A stretch of 64,000 nucleotides of DNA, taken from Enterobacter sp. RHBSTW-00175 (lineage in GTDB: Bacteria; Pseudomonadota; Gammaproteobacteria; Enterobacterales; Enterobacteriaceae). Below are positions 36,084 to 44,877 of this stretch, in pieces. The stretch is from assembly GCF_013927005.1 (NCBI RefSeq), contig NZ_CP055930.1, positions 3,844,001-3,908,000 on the forward strand, written 5' to 3'. The translations under genes and the position numbers were made by a program. The notes beneath the pieces were generated by a model, which was not told where the DNA came from, searched no databases, and saw nothing but the letters and a program-made list of their open reading frames with translations. Positions within the stretch are counted from its first letter, which is position 1; each line of letters opens with the position of its first letter.

Positions 36084-37295
36084 ATGTCTGAAGTAAACGA
36101 TATTCTGAAAAAAGTCACGGCCAGCATTGAAGAGGCAACCGGCAAGTTCAACGCGAAAGCAGAAGACGCGCTCAAAGAGGCGCAGAAGTCAGGCAAGCTG
36201 TCTGAAGAAACAAAGGCAGCCGTCGATAAAATGGCTTCTGAGTTCAACGCCCTGCGCGAAGCAGAAAAAACGCTGAAGGCAGCCATGGGCGAACTGGAGC
36301 AACATGTTGCCCAGATGCCGCTGGCAAACGCGAAGCATGTTGTGGAGTCAATCGGCCAGCAGGTGATCTCTGCTGAGGCGCTGAAAACCTTTGCTGCAGG
36401 TGTTGAAGGTGGCAAACGTATCAGCATCCCGGTGAAGGCTGCCCTGACTTCGGTGGATGTGCCTGATGGTGTTGTGGAGCCACAACGCCTGCCGGGTATT
36501 GATACGGCACCGAAACAGCGCCTGTTTATCCGCGATCTGATTGCTCCAGGTCGTACTTCTTCCTCTGCTATCTTCTGGGTGCAGCAGACGGGCTTTACCA
36601 ATAACGCGAAAGTGGTTCCTGAAAACACGCAGAAACCATACAGCGAAATTGAGTTTACGCCGAAAATCACTGGCGTCAGCACCATCGCCCACCTGTTCAA
36701 AGCCTCTAAGCAGATCCTGGATGACTTCGCACAGCTGCAGTCCACCGTTGATGCCGAAATGCGCTACGGGCTGAAGTACGCAGAAGAGCAGGAAATTCTC
36801 TTCGGTGATGGTACCGGCGTGCATCTGCATGGCATCGTTCCTCAGGCATCAGCGTTTGATCCAGCGTTCACTGTTGAACAGCAGAGCGGTATTGACGATC
36901 TGCGTCTGGCAATGCTGCAGGTGCAGCTGGCGCGCTTCCCGGCTTCCGGTCATGTCCTTCATTTCATTGACTGGGCGCGGATCGAGCTGACAAAAGACAG
37001 CCTGGGCCGCTACATCCTGGCTAACCCTGCGGCGCTGACTGGACCGACTCTGTGGGGCCTGCCGGTTGTTGCCACCGAAGCAGCAGCATTCCAGGGGAAA
37101 TTCCTGACCGGTGCTTTCAACGCAGGCGCGCAAATCTTCGACCGCGAAGATGCGAACGTGGTGATCTCCACAGAGAACGCCGACGACTTCGAGAAAAACA
37201 TGCTCACCATCCGTTGCGAGGAACGTCTGGCGCTGGCCGTCAAACGCCCTGAGGCATTTGTATACGGTGCATTAAGCACTGGCGCTGGTAGCTGA
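36084..37295 (+). CDS. Major capsid protein (HK97 fold)
   Basis: A 403-residue capsid protein with an N-terminal coiled-coil delta/scaffold region (residues 1-105, rich in Lys/Glu/Ala) that the protease should remove. The HK97-fold body follows, with VDVPDGVVEPQRLPGIDTAPKQRLFIRDLI, STIAHLFKASKQILDDFAQL, EEQEILFGDGTG and a C-terminal IRCEERLALAVKRPEAFVYG. A terminator-like hairpin follows. Confidence 0.95.
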   Translation: MSEVNDILKKVTASIEEATGKFNAKAEDALKEAQKSGKLSEETKAAVDKMASEFNALREAEKTLKAAMGELEQHVAQMPLANAKHVVESIGQQVISAEALKTFAAGVEGGKRISIPVKAALTSVDVPDGVVEPQRLPGIDTAPKQRLFIRDLIAPGRTSSSAIFWVQQTGFTNNAKVVPENTQKPYSEIEFTPKITGVSTIAHLFKASKQILDDFAQLQSTVDAEMRYGLKYAEEQEILFGDGTGVHLHGIVPQASAFDPAFTVEQQSGIDDLRLAMLQVQLARFPASGHVLHFIDWARIELTKDSLGRYILANPAALTGPTLWGLPVVATEAAAFQGKFLTGAFNAGAQIFDREDANVVISTENADDFEKNMLTIRCEERLALAVKRPEAFVYGALSTGAGS

Positions 37296-37298
37296 TGA

Positions 37299-37322
37299 AA
37301 TAGCGGCCTTCGGGCCGCTTTT
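37299..37322 (+). terminator. Hairpin after the capsid gene
   Basis: AGCGGCC-TTCG-GGCCGCT followed by TTT; probably reduces transcription after the highly expressed capsid gene. Confidence 0.65.
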
Positions 37323-37334
37323 ACAGGTGGGAAA

Positions 37335-37547
37335 ATGAAACTGATTGCACTTAAACCGATTTATTTCGGCGGTACCGTCGTTACTGAGGGGCTTCCGCTG
37401 GAAACTCTGGAACAGCACGGTCGCGAGCTCATCAAAAAAGGCTATGCGATGCTCGATGAATCAGAAAATCCTGCAGAGCAGGAACAGCAGCAGGAACAGC
37501 AGCAGGAACAGCCGGAATTAAAAGCGGAAAAGAAGGCGAAAAAATAA
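37335..37547 (+). CDS. Small structural-region protein with Q/E-rich tail
   Basis: A 70-residue protein. Residues 1-40 (MKLIALKPIYFGGTVVTEGLPLETLEQHGRELIKKG) match small HK97-neighbourhood proteins of unknown role. The tail is a low-complexity QEQQ repeat followed by lysines. The stop overlaps the start of the next gene. Confidence 0.75.
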   Translation: MKLIALKPIYFGGTVVTEGLPLETLEQHGRELIKKGYAMLDESENPAEQEQQQEQQQEQPELKAEKKAKK

Positions 37548-37873
37548 TGGTCGATCTTGATGTGGTGAAACAGCACTGCCGCATTGATACCGATTTTTCC
37601 GGAGACGATGCCCTGCTGACTTTATACACCGGTGCGGCGGCGCGTTACGTCCAGACATGGACAAGGCGAACGCTCTATGAAAACCAAAGCTCCCCTGGCT
37701 ACGCAGACGACCCGGACCCGATTCTACTGAATGATGATGTTAAAGCGGCCATGTTATTGCTGATAGGTCACTGGTATGCCAACAGAGAATCAGTTGCCGT
37801 CGGTCAGACCGTTGCAGAGGTCCCGTTTGCAGTTGAAGCCTTGCTGCAGCCATACCGTATTTACGGGGTATAG
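37547..37873 (+). CDS. Head-tail connector (gp6-like)
   Basis: A 108-residue protein. VDLDVVKQHCRIDTDFSGDDALLTLYTGAAARYVQTWTRRTLY and KAAMLLLIGHWYANRE fit the gp6-like connector family, which forms a ring below the portal. Confidence 0.9.
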   Translation: MVDLDVVKQHCRIDTDFSGDDALLTLYTGAAARYVQTWTRRTLYENQSSPGYADDPDPILLNDDVKAAMLLLIGHWYANRESVAVGQTVAEVPFAVEALLQPYRIYGV

Positions 37874-37882
37874 GAGGACTTT

Positions 37883-38221
37883 ATGCAGGCCGGAAGACTG
37901 AGAGACAGGGTGGTGGTTCAGAACATCACAACATCCAGAGATCCTTCTGGCCAGCCTGTTGAAACATGGCATGACGGCGCAGAAACCTGGGCAGAAGTAA
38001 AGGGCATTAGTGGGAGCGAGCTGGTAGCCGCTGGTGCTGAAACCGCAGTCGCCACTATCAGGGTATGGACACGATTTCGTAGCGATATAACTGCTGCGTC
38101 CAGACTCAGGGTTATGACTGGCCCGTTCAAGGGGGCCATTTTGAATATCATTGGTCCGCCAATCCCTGATTCTCGTGGTATTCAGCTCGAAATTCTTTGC
38201 AAACAGGGTACCGAAAAATGA
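37883..38221 (+). CDS. Head closure / head-tail adaptor protein (SPP1 gp16-like)
   Basis: A 112-residue beta-barrel type protein (MQAGRLRDRVVVQNITTSRDPSGQPVETWHDGAETWAEVKGISG...). The pattern RLRDRV...W..VW.EVKGISG...A..A.IRVW and RVM.GPFKG..L.I is that of head-tail joining proteins. It overlaps the next gene by 4 bases. Confidence 0.9.
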   Translation: MQAGRLRDRVVVQNITTSRDPSGQPVETWHDGAETWAEVKGISGSELVAAGAETAVATIRVWTRFRSDITAASRLRVMTGPFKGAILNIIGPPIPDSRGIQLEILCKQGTEK

Positions 38222-38667
38222 TTGAGACGAGCCTCGATTTTTCCGGGCTGAATGACATCGCAAAGGATCTGGAGGCGCTTAGCCGCGCTGAAAACAACAA
38301 GGTTCTGCGTGATGCCACCCGCGCCGGGGCAGAAGTGCTTAAGGAAGAGGTGATCGCACGCGCGCCGGTACGCACCGGGAAATTGAAAAAAAACGTGGTT
38401 GTACTGACTCAGCGATCACGCAGACGTGGGGAAATATCTTCTGGCGTTCATATTCGTGGACGCAACATGCGAACCGGTAATAGCGACAACACCATGAAAG
38501 CCAGCGACCCGCGTAATGCGTTTTACTGGCGGTTTGTTGAAATGGGGACGGTGAATATGCCGCCTCATCCGTTTGTGCGTCCTGCATTTGATGTTCGCCA
38601 GGAGCAGGCGACGGAAGTCGCGATCAGACGAATGAACCAGGCGATTGATGAGGCATTAAGCAAATGA
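38218..38667 (+). CDS. HK97 gp10-like tail completion protein
   Basis: The start at 38218 (overlapping TGA) gives 149 residues. RDATRAGAEVLKEEVIARAPVRTGKLKKNVVVL and FYWRFVEMGTVNMPPHPFVRPAFD are the defining motifs of HK97 gp10/minor tail proteins that join head and tail. Confidence 0.93.
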   Translation: MIETSLDFSGLNDIAKDLEALSRAENNKVLRDATRAGAEVLKEEVIARAPVRTGKLKKNVVVLTQRSRRRGEISSGVHIRGRNMRTGNSDNTMKASDPRNAFYWRFVEMGTVNMPPHPFVRPAFDVRQEQATEVAIRRMNQAIDEALSK

Positions 38668-39011
38668 CGGAAGATGATCTCTATCCACTGCTCGCGCCGC
38701 TGGCTGGTGGGCAGGTTTATCCCTACGTTGCACCTCTCGGCAGTGACGGGAAGCCTTCAGTCTCTCCGCCCTGGGTAATTTTCTCGATTATTACCGACGT
38801 GGCCGCAGACGTTCTTTGCGGTCAGGCTGAATCTGCCGTTTCTGTGCAGGTTGATGTCTATTCCAGCACCATCGCTGAAGCGCGCACGATCAGGAATATG
38901 GCGCTTGATGCTCTGCAGGTGCTGAAGCCGGAAAGCATTGTGAAAACGCCGGGCTATGAGCCTGATCTGCGCTATCACCGGGCAACGCTCGAATTTCAGG
39001 TAACCGTTTAA
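38664..39011 (+). CDS. Tail terminator-like protein (DUF3168)
   Basis: A 115-residue protein (MTEDDLYPLLAPLAGGQVYPYVAPLGSDGKPSVSPPWVIFSI...VQVDVYSSTIAEARTIRNMALDALQ) with the DUF3168 layout. Such proteins cap the tail tube. It overlaps the gp10-like gene by 4 bases. Confidence 0.88.
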   Translation: MTEDDLYPLLAPLAGGQVYPYVAPLGSDGKPSVSPPWVIFSIITDVAADVLCGQAESAVSVQVDVYSSTIAEARTIRNMALDALQVLKPESIVKTPGYEPDLRYHRATLEFQVTV

Positions 39012-39065
39012 CTTTACCCACCATAACAGACCGCTCAGGCAGTCTTTTTTTTAACTGGAGAAACC

Positions 39066-39536
39066 ATGACCAGTAAGTATGAAGTCACAAAGGGGATGAC
39101 CTTTGCCGTCTCCGACGCACCCGTAACCGCCGAGGATTTTAACGCCTCAGGTTTCCCGGGTGCTGGCGTTACCTGGCTGGAAGCAGCCTGTGCAACGAAG
39201 GAGATCACCTTCACCGGTGGGCAGAAAGGGGATATTGATGTCACCACACTTTGCTCAACTGAGCAGGAGCAAACCAACGGTCTTGCTGCGCCGGCTGAAA
39301 TGAGCATCACCCGTAACTGGGTTGGCGATGAAGCACCGCAAGAAGCGCTTCAGACCGCATATGAAAACGATGAACTTCGTGCGCTGCGCGTGGTGTTCCC
39401 GTCGGGCAACGGTTTTTATGTGCTGGTGGAGGTTCGCCAAAGTTCATGGTCAGCAGCAACCTCAGCTGTTGTGGGCGCAACCTATTCTCTGCGTGTACGC
39501 GGCAAACCTAAACGCATCTACGCGTCTGGTTCCTGA
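39066..39536 (+). CDS. Major tail tube protein
   Basis: A 156-residue tail tube protein. SKYEVTKGMTFAVSDAPVTAEDF, EAACATKEITFTGGQKGDIDVTTLCSTEQEQTNGLAAPAEMSI and the C-terminal beta-strands fit the lambda/HK97 tube family. It is followed by a strong terminator-like hairpin, as expected for a highly expressed structural gene. Confidence 0.88.
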   Translation: MTSKYEVTKGMTFAVSDAPVTAEDFNASGFPGAGVTWLEAACATKEITFTGGQKGDIDVTTLCSTEQEQTNGLAAPAEMSITRNWVGDEAPQEALQTAYENDELRALRVVFPSGNGFYVLVEVRQSSWSAATSAVVGATYSLRVRGKPKRIYASGS

Positions 39537-39557
39537 GCGGCTTCGGCCGCTTTTTTA
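39537..39557 (+). terminator. Terminator after the tail tube gene
   Basis: AGCGGC-TTC-GGCCGCT hairpin followed by TTTTTTA, directly at the gene end. Confidence 0.7.
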
Positions 39558-39589
39558 TCCCTCCGATCATGTAACAAGAGAAAAATGAA

Positions 39590-39991
39590 ATGCCGCAAAA
39601 AACATCACAGAATTCATTACGCAACGTGGCGCTTACAGCATCGAAAGCCTATCGCACCAAAGAAGGTATCACGGTCCCTGAATGGGATGGCGCAAAGGTA
39701 ACGCTGCGTGAACCCTCTGGCGATGCCTGGGTGAAATTCCGGGAGATCGTTAACCCCCAGCTCGCCGAGGGCGAAGAGGCACCGACGCTGACGGAGGCGG
39801 AAAAGTTTCTGCGTAACAAAGAGGCTGATGTGGTTCTGTTTATTGACGTTCTGCTGGATGAAAACGGCGAGCGAGTATTCAGCGATGAGGATCAGGAGCA
39901 GGTATCTAAAATTTATGGTCCTGTGCACTCCCGCCTGCTGGCTCAGGCCCTCAACCTCGGAATGAGCCAGGAAGAAGCGGGAAAGCCGTAA
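39590..39991 (+). CDS. Tail assembly chaperone G
   Basis: A 133-residue protein (MPQKTSQNSLRNVALTASKAYRTKEGITVPEWDGAKVTLREPSGDAWVKF...). It corresponds to lambda gpG, which coats the tape measure during tail assembly. Its last codons contain the slippery heptamer GGGAAAG in the correct phase, and ribosomes that slip by -1 make a longer GT fusion. The acidic helical C-terminal half is typical. Confidence 0.9.
   Translation: MPQKTSQNSLRNVALTASKAYRTKEGITVPEWDGAKVTLREPSGDAWVKFREIVNPQLAEGEEAPTLTEAEKFLRNKEADVVLFIDVLLDENGERVFSDEDQEQVSKIYGPVHSRLLAQALNLGMSQEEAGKP
39979..39985 (+). promoter_or_regulatory. Programmed -1 frameshift site (G GGA AAG)
   Basis: The heptamer GGGAAAG, identical to the lambda G-T slippery sequence, is in the zero-frame phase G GGA AAG, two codons before the G stop. 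After slippage, reading continues GCC GTA AAG CAG ... into the T frame without a stop, giving a fusion of about 229 residues that ends at 40278. Confidence 0.9.
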
Positions 39992-40014
39992 AGCAGCCGC
40001 TGACCTTCTTCCTG

Positions 40015-40278
40015 ATGTCGCTGGCGCTCCGGTTGGGGCGTACTCTCCACGAACTGCGCCAGACCATGACCGCCAGCGAGCTCAAAATGTGGATCGAGTT
40101 CGACCGCATCAGTCCGATTGGTGACTGGCGCGCCGATGTTCAGGCGGCGCAGATCTCCGTTGCAATGCTGAACTCTCAGGGCGGGAAATTCACCATTCCT
40201 GACGTGATGCTGAAATGGGGTGAGCAGGAAGAAGGCGCTGAAGTCTCTGAACTTGAAGAATGGATGTCCAGTCTTTGA
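40015..40278 (+). CDS. Tail assembly chaperone T extension (read by -1 frameshift)
   Basis: This frame is open from 39985, so it is probably made mainly as the C-terminal part of the GT fusion rather than from the internal ATG. The 87 residues from that ATG (MSLALRLGRTLHELRQTMTASELKMWIEFDRISPIGDWRAD...) match the T-type proteins that link gpG to the tail tube subunit. Confidence 0.85.
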   Translation: MSLALRLGRTLHELRQTMTASELKMWIEFDRISPIGDWRADVQAAQISVAMLNSQGGKFTIPDVMLKWGEQEEGAEVSELEEWMSSL

Positions 40279-40312
40279 TGCCCGCGGCTGCGGGCTTTTT
40301 TATGGGTGAAAT

Positions 40313-42406
40313 ATGGCAACGCTGCGCGAGCTAATCATCAAAATTTCGGCGAACTCTTCTTCTTTCCAGTCAGAGATCTCCAGAGCGTCCCGCATGGGAA
40401 CCGATTACTACCGCACTATGGAACAGGGCGGGAAAAAAGCTGCAGCGGCCACGCGTGAAACTCAGCGGTCTTTGGCTGACCTGAATTCTCAGCTTGCAAC
40501 CGTGCGATCTTCTGCTGCCGGGCTTGCCGGTGCTTGGGCTGGTGCATTTGCCACACATCAGCTGATTCAGTTTGCCGACACGTGGAACCAGTTGAATGGG
40601 CGTCTTCGTCTTGCGTCCTCTTCCAGCGAGGATTACGTTCAATCCCAGCGCGTGCTGATGGAGATTAGCCAGCGCACCGGAACATCCCTCGAGGCAAACA
40701 GCAACCTGTACAGCAGAATTGCGCAGTCCCTGCGTGATGCCGGTTACGCTTCTGCTGACGTCGCAAAAGTTACGGAAACCGTAGCAACCTCACTGAAGCT
40801 GTCTGGCGCCAGTACCGAAGAGGCGAGTTCTGTTATCACCCAGCTTAGCCAGGCTCTTGGCTCAGGCGTTTTGCGTGGCGAAGAATTTAACTCCATCATG
40901 GAGAATGGCGGCCGCCTGGCGAAACTGCTGGCTGATGGGCTGGGTACCACTGTTGGTGGCCTGCGAAATATGGCCAACAACGGCGAGCTGACGACCAACA
41001 AGATCGTCCCGCTGCTGACCAATGTCGAGATCCTCCGTAAAGAATTCGACACCCTTCCTGCATCCATCAGCGGATCTGCACAGAAAGTGCAAAACGCCTT
41101 TCTCGCATGGGTTGGCGGGGCGAATGATGCTGTCGGCGCATCATCCACGCTTTCTGGCGTGCTGGATGGTCTGGCGAATAACATCGATGATGTGGCAAAT
41201 ACAGCCGGTCTTCTGGTTGGTGTTGGCCTCGCTCGTTATTTTGGCAACATGGTCGGCAGCGTTGCTCAGTCAACCCGGGCAGTCCTCGCTAATACGGCCG
41301 CCGAGGTCGCGCTGGCGCAGGCTCAGGTCCGTGGAGCTCAGGTTAGCGTTGCTGCTGGTCGCCAGGCTGTTTACCGCGCTCAACAGGCGCGTGCAGCGGC
41401 GACGAGTATTGAGGCTCAGATTGTCGCTGAGCGTAATCTTGCTGCTGCTCAGGCATCTCTGAATACGGCGCTTGCTGGCAGGACTTCGGCCGTTAATAAC
41501 CTCACCAATACAGCCTCGGTGATGTCCCGCCTGGGTAGTGGCGTTCTTGGTATTCTCGGTGGCTGGCCTGGAGTGATTATCGGTGCCGGCGCTGCGATGT
41601 ATGGCCTGTATCAGCATACCCAGCAGGTGCACCGTGAGGCGGTAGGTTTTGCCAACAACCTCGACGAGATCAACACCAAGCTCCAGCAGATGTCGGTGCT
41701 TGGCCTGCGTTCGACCGCGGCTGATGCCCGTACATCTTTACAGGCGCAAAAACAGGACCTGGCCGACCTCGACTCTCAGATCGCGAAGGTGAAAGACAGC
41801 CTTAAGGCGGTTGACCAAATCCAGCAGGACTATAACCGCCATCCGACGCTGACCCTGATCAACACTTTCATGGACCAGGCCGACATCACGGCCAAAAATA
41901 TCGAGCTGACCGATAAGCTGAACCAGCTGGAGTACCAGCGCGAACAGGCAGCCTCAAAAGTCGAGCAAACGCAGAAGCTGGTAAACCAGGCCAGCGATCT
42001 GGCCACGCAAAAGGCTATCGAACAGGCTGGCGCCGTCTCTATCCTGAAAGGTGCGTATGACCTGCTTAACCGCTCAATGTCAGCGACCGCTGGCGCCAAG
42101 CCGCCGCAATATGCCGGGCCCGTCGTTTCACTGGCGAACGCAACGCCTCAACAGCAAACCGCACTGGAGCGCTCACGCCGAGATAACGAGCTGGCCAGCC
42201 TAAGCGGTTTAGAGAAACTCCATCAGCAGCACGTATATGAAGCAGAAGACCTGAAGCTGACGGGAGCACTTTACACCCAGTACATTTACAACAAGGATCA
42301 GGCAGCCAAAAAAGATGCAGCGGCTGCGGAGGCAAAAAAGGGCCTGCGTCAAGCCCTTGGCGAAAATCGCCAAGAGACCGAAAGCTTAAACGAGACAGAG
42401 AGTTAG
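40313..42406 (+). pseudogene. Tape-measure protein, 3' end lost at the ICE junction
   Basis: 697 residues remain. The N-terminal tape-measure domain is intact (MATLRELIIKISANSSSFQSEISRASRMGTDYY..., then LVQFADTWNQLNGRLRLASSS-type region, SGASTEEASSVITQLSQALGSGVLRGEEFNSIMENG). Hydrophobic (SRLGSGVLGILGGWPGVIIGAG) and coiled-coil regions follow. Family members are usually longer. After about residue 680 the sequence changes character (GLRQALGENRQETESLNETES) and runs into high-GC ICE DNA, where it stops. Minor tail genes that should follow are absent, so the phage is probably defective. Confidence 0.85.
42356..42374. repeat. Perfect palindrome at the prophage/ICE junction
   Basis: CTTGGCGAAAATCGCCAAG has two 8-base arms and a 3-base centre. 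It lies within the last 50 bases of the truncated tape-measure frame, where the sequence changes, so it could be part of an element end or recombinase site. Confidence 0.5.
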
Positions 42407-42667
42407 CTCTACTTCGTGCGCTTTGCGAGGCTGCGGCTGTGTGGACTAGGAGCCACATGGGAGCGTCGCGGTAGAGGGCCAAGTCGTGCTGCATCGGGGA
42501 CGATCCCCAGCAGACGGCAGGCTTGCAACACGATCATAGCCCACTCTGTCGCCATCCTCCAGAATGACGAACGCCCAGCGTCGGGCTGCGCTTTCGAGGT
42601 TATGGCCGCCGACTGGATTGAGCATCGTCAGCCGGCTTCGTTGCCACGGCCTTGCTCGCTACCCCTT
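42407..42667. other. High-GC terminal segment of the ICE, no clear gene
   Basis: No frame here has a recognisable product or a good ribosome binding site. Minus-strand fragments (for example MATEWAMIVLQACRLLGIVPD) may be remnants of an older gene. The segment probably represents the element's end plus decayed DNA. Confidence 0.45.
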
Positions 42668-42792
42668 CTACCGCCTCTTTCTACTGCCTCCTGCAATGAA
42701 GGCTTCGAGCATGTACGGGATCAGCGTCCTAATACCGAACCTCTGAGTGCGTGGCTACGCCTGGCGAAAGCTTGGCGGGTCGGTCGGCAGCA
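42668..42792 (-). pseudogene. Decayed 3' fragment of a second DUF2274 gene
   Basis: On the minus strand the frame ending at 42668 reads RTLIPYMLEAFIAGGSRKRR. This resembles VTLIPHMLEAFMAGDRGF of the intact DUF2274 gene at 45136-45375, and the DNA is also visibly similar. Further upstream, shorter blocks (CAGGCGTA, GACGCTGATCCC) still align but the frame is broken. It indicates a duplication, or a recombination between related elements, at this end. Confidence 0.6.
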
Positions 42793-42795
42793 ACA

Positions 42796-42837
42796 TTGAC
42801 ACCCTATCTGTCGTTTGCTATCATTTGACATCAAATG
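42796..42837 (+). promoter_or_regulatory. Promoter and palindromic operator of the helicase cassette
   Basis: Consensus TTGACA (42796-42801), 17-base spacer and TATCAT (42819-42824). The palindrome CATTTGACATCAAATG (42822-42837) covers the end of the -10 box, the expected transcription start and the first possible ATG. A protein bound there would block transcription. The N-terminal DNA-binding domain of the gene itself is an obvious candidate. Confidence 0.7.
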
Positions 42838-42846
42838 GTGAATAAC

Positions 42847-44877
42847 ATGACAGAATCTGATAGCTGGCTCTCCCTTGAGGAGACCGCGACCTACCTGGGA
42901 ATGGGCAAAACGGCGCTGTATGCGATGGCGCGCGAGGGCCGGATTCCGGCGCGGAAGATCGGCAAAAAATGGATCTTCGAGAAGAGCGGGCTCGACCAAT
43001 GGGTGCGCACCGCTCGCCCTCTTCAGTCGTTTTTTCTCGACGCTGATTTCAAGATCGACGGGAACGACCACCTTCGCGACCCGCAACGCGAGGGTTACTT
43101 GCGCACCTACGAGTTCTTCCGCGCAGGCAAGAACAAGGCAATCCTCCAGATTCCCGTCGGGTGCGGCAAGACCGGCTTAGCATCCTTGCTTCCGTTCGGA
43201 ATTTCGGAAGGCAGGGTCATCGTCATCGCGCCAAACCTCACCATTAAGGATGGTCTATACGAGGCAATGGACATCACCAACCGTCAGAAATGCTTCTGGC
43301 GGAAATCCGGCGTACTAAGCACTGACCAGATGCTGTCTGGACCGCTCGCCTGTACGCTCGACAGCGGCAACCTCTCGATCGCGGCGAAGTCCCATATCGT
43401 TATTACGAACGTCCACCAACTTGCAACCAACGTGGACAAATGGCTGACCCAGTTCCCTGATGACTTTTTCGACATGATCATCGTCGATGAAGCTCACCAC
43501 AGTGCTGCTGCCAGTTGGCAGAAAGTCATCGAGCGTTTCCCGAAGGCCAAGGTCGTGCTTCTGACGGCAACTCCATTCCGGAGCGATCGCCAGGAACTCG
43601 ATGGCGAATTGGTGTTCCGGTACCCATTCAGGAACGCAACTCTGAAAGGTTATATCAAGCGCCTTAAGGCGAGCTACGTCGCCCCCTCAACCATTGAACT
43701 CGGCTTCTCCGATGCTGGCGGAAAGACGTACACGCTGGAAGAAGTTCTGAAATTGAAGGAAGAGGAATGGTTCAGCCGCGGTGTTGCGCTTGCCAGGCTG
43801 TGCAACAAGCACATCGTTGACAGCAGCTTGCAAAAGCTCGAGGAACTCCGCCAAAGCGGAACGCAGCACCAGTTGATCGCAGTCGCATGCTCCATCAACC
43901 ACGCGCGGGAGATTCGTTCGCTGTACCAAGAACGCGGCTTCAATGCCGATGTTATCCATAGCAAACAGACGGAGGATGAGCAGGCGGCCATTCTTGCCGC
44001 GCTGCGCAACGGCTCGCTCGACTGCATCATCCAGGTGCAGATGCTGGGCGAGGGGTTCGACCATCCGAAATTGAGCGTAGCGGCGATTTTCCGCCCGTTT
44101 AGATCGCTAGCCCCCTACATCCAATTTGTCGGGCGCATCATGCGAGTCGTGGTCCAGAACGATCCGGGGCATCCTGACAACATCGGCCATATAGTCACTC
44201 ACTTGGGCATGAACCTCGATGCGCGCTTGAAGGAATTCAAGCAATTCGAGAACGATGACCAGGCATTCTGGGACAAGGTTATTGGAGGCGATGAACCTGA
44301 GGTGCCGCAGGCGGTGCTCGACGGTACCACGCGGCTCCGCGCGGGTGATCAGGTTGTCGTTCATGGCGAGGTCGTCGATTCCTTGTGGGAAGAGGACTTC
44401 ACGTCGGTTGAGGACACGCAGATCGTCGCGGACCTCCGCGAACGTCTGAAGCTCCTCGGTCTCGACGACAGCAAGGCTGAGGAGATGGTTCGACTTGCAC
44501 AGCAATCTCCCGTGCGCAAGAACTCACCCACTGCGCCTTTCATGGTTCAGCCGCAGCGGGAATGGGAAGAAGCCAGGAAACGGATGCAGGAGCAGGCCAA
44601 GCGTTTGGCAAACGTGCTGCTAAACCATGTTGAACTCAAGCAGACCGGCAATGAAATGGTCTACAAATACAAGACCTTGAAGCTCACCGGAAGAAATAAC
44701 TACATCTGCGCACTGATGATGGTGAACAAAGAGATGGAAAAACGCCTGGGAAAAGAAAGGCAGCAGGCGACAACTGAAGAATTCCGTTCCGTTCTCGATA
44801 ATCTCGATGACCTGTTGCAGGTGCTTGTGAGGCGCGTGCGCAAGGCGAAGGCTGTTTATGAAAAAATCGAGTTCTAG
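42847..44877 (+). CDS. HTH-SF2 DEAH helicase fusion protein (ICE cargo)
   Basis: The ATG at 42847 (GGTGA upstream) gives 676 residues; an ATG 12 bases earlier lies inside the palindrome. An excisionase/MerR-type HTH at about residues 5-55 (WLSLEETATYLGMGKTALYAMAREGRIPARKIGKKWIF) precedes an SF2 helicase: motif I IPVGCGKTG, motif II IIVDEAHHS, motif III LLTATPFRS, motif VI IQFVGRIMRV. About 200 C-terminal residues are helical and unassigned. The type resembles restriction or defence helicases (ResIII). It is transcribed against the trb operon and followed by an overlapping zinc-ribbon gene. Function unknown; DNA defence or element maintenance is possible. Confidence 0.8.
   Translation: MTESDSWLSLEETATYLGMGKTALYAMAREGRIPARKIGKKWIFEKSGLDQWVRTARPLQSFFLDADFKIDGNDHLRDPQREGYLRTYEFFRAGKNKAILQIPVGCGKTGLASLLPFGISEGRVIVIAPNLTIKDGLYEAMDITNRQKCFWRKSGVLSTDQMLSGPLACTLDSGNLSIAAKSHIVITNVHQLATNVDKWLTQFPDDFFDMIIVDEAHHSAAASWQKVIERFPKAKVVLLTATPFRSDRQELDGELVFRYPFRNATLKGYIKRLKASYVAPSTIELGFSDAGGKTYTLEEVLKLKEEEWFSRGVALARLCNKHIVDSSLQKLEELRQSGTQHQLIAVACSINHAREIRSLYQERGFNADVIHSKQTEDEQAAILAALRNGSLDCIIQVQMLGEGFDHPKLSVAAIFRPFRSLAPYIQFVGRIMRVVVQNDPGHPDNIGHIVTHLGMNLDARLKEFKQFENDDQAFWDKVIGGDEPEVPQAVLDGTTRLRAGDQVVVHGEVVDSLWEEDFTSVEDTQIVADLRERLKLLGLDDSKAEEMVRLAQQSPVRKNSPTAPFMVQPQREWEEARKRMQEQAKRLANVLLNHVELKQTGNEMVYKYKTLKLTGRNNYICALMMVNKEMEKRLGKERQQATTEEFRSVLDNLDDLLQVLVRRVRKAKAVYEKIEF

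Noticed and set aside
37475..37516. QEQQ tandem repeat as a possible CRISPR or regulatory repeat
   Set aside because: It is a simple in-frame codon repeat in the tail of a small phage protein; there are no spacers.
42416..42799. 127-codon plus-strand frame at the ICE end
   Set aside because: No ribosome site or recognisable domain. It runs antisense through the DUF2274 remnant, so it looks like a chance frame in GC-rich DNA.
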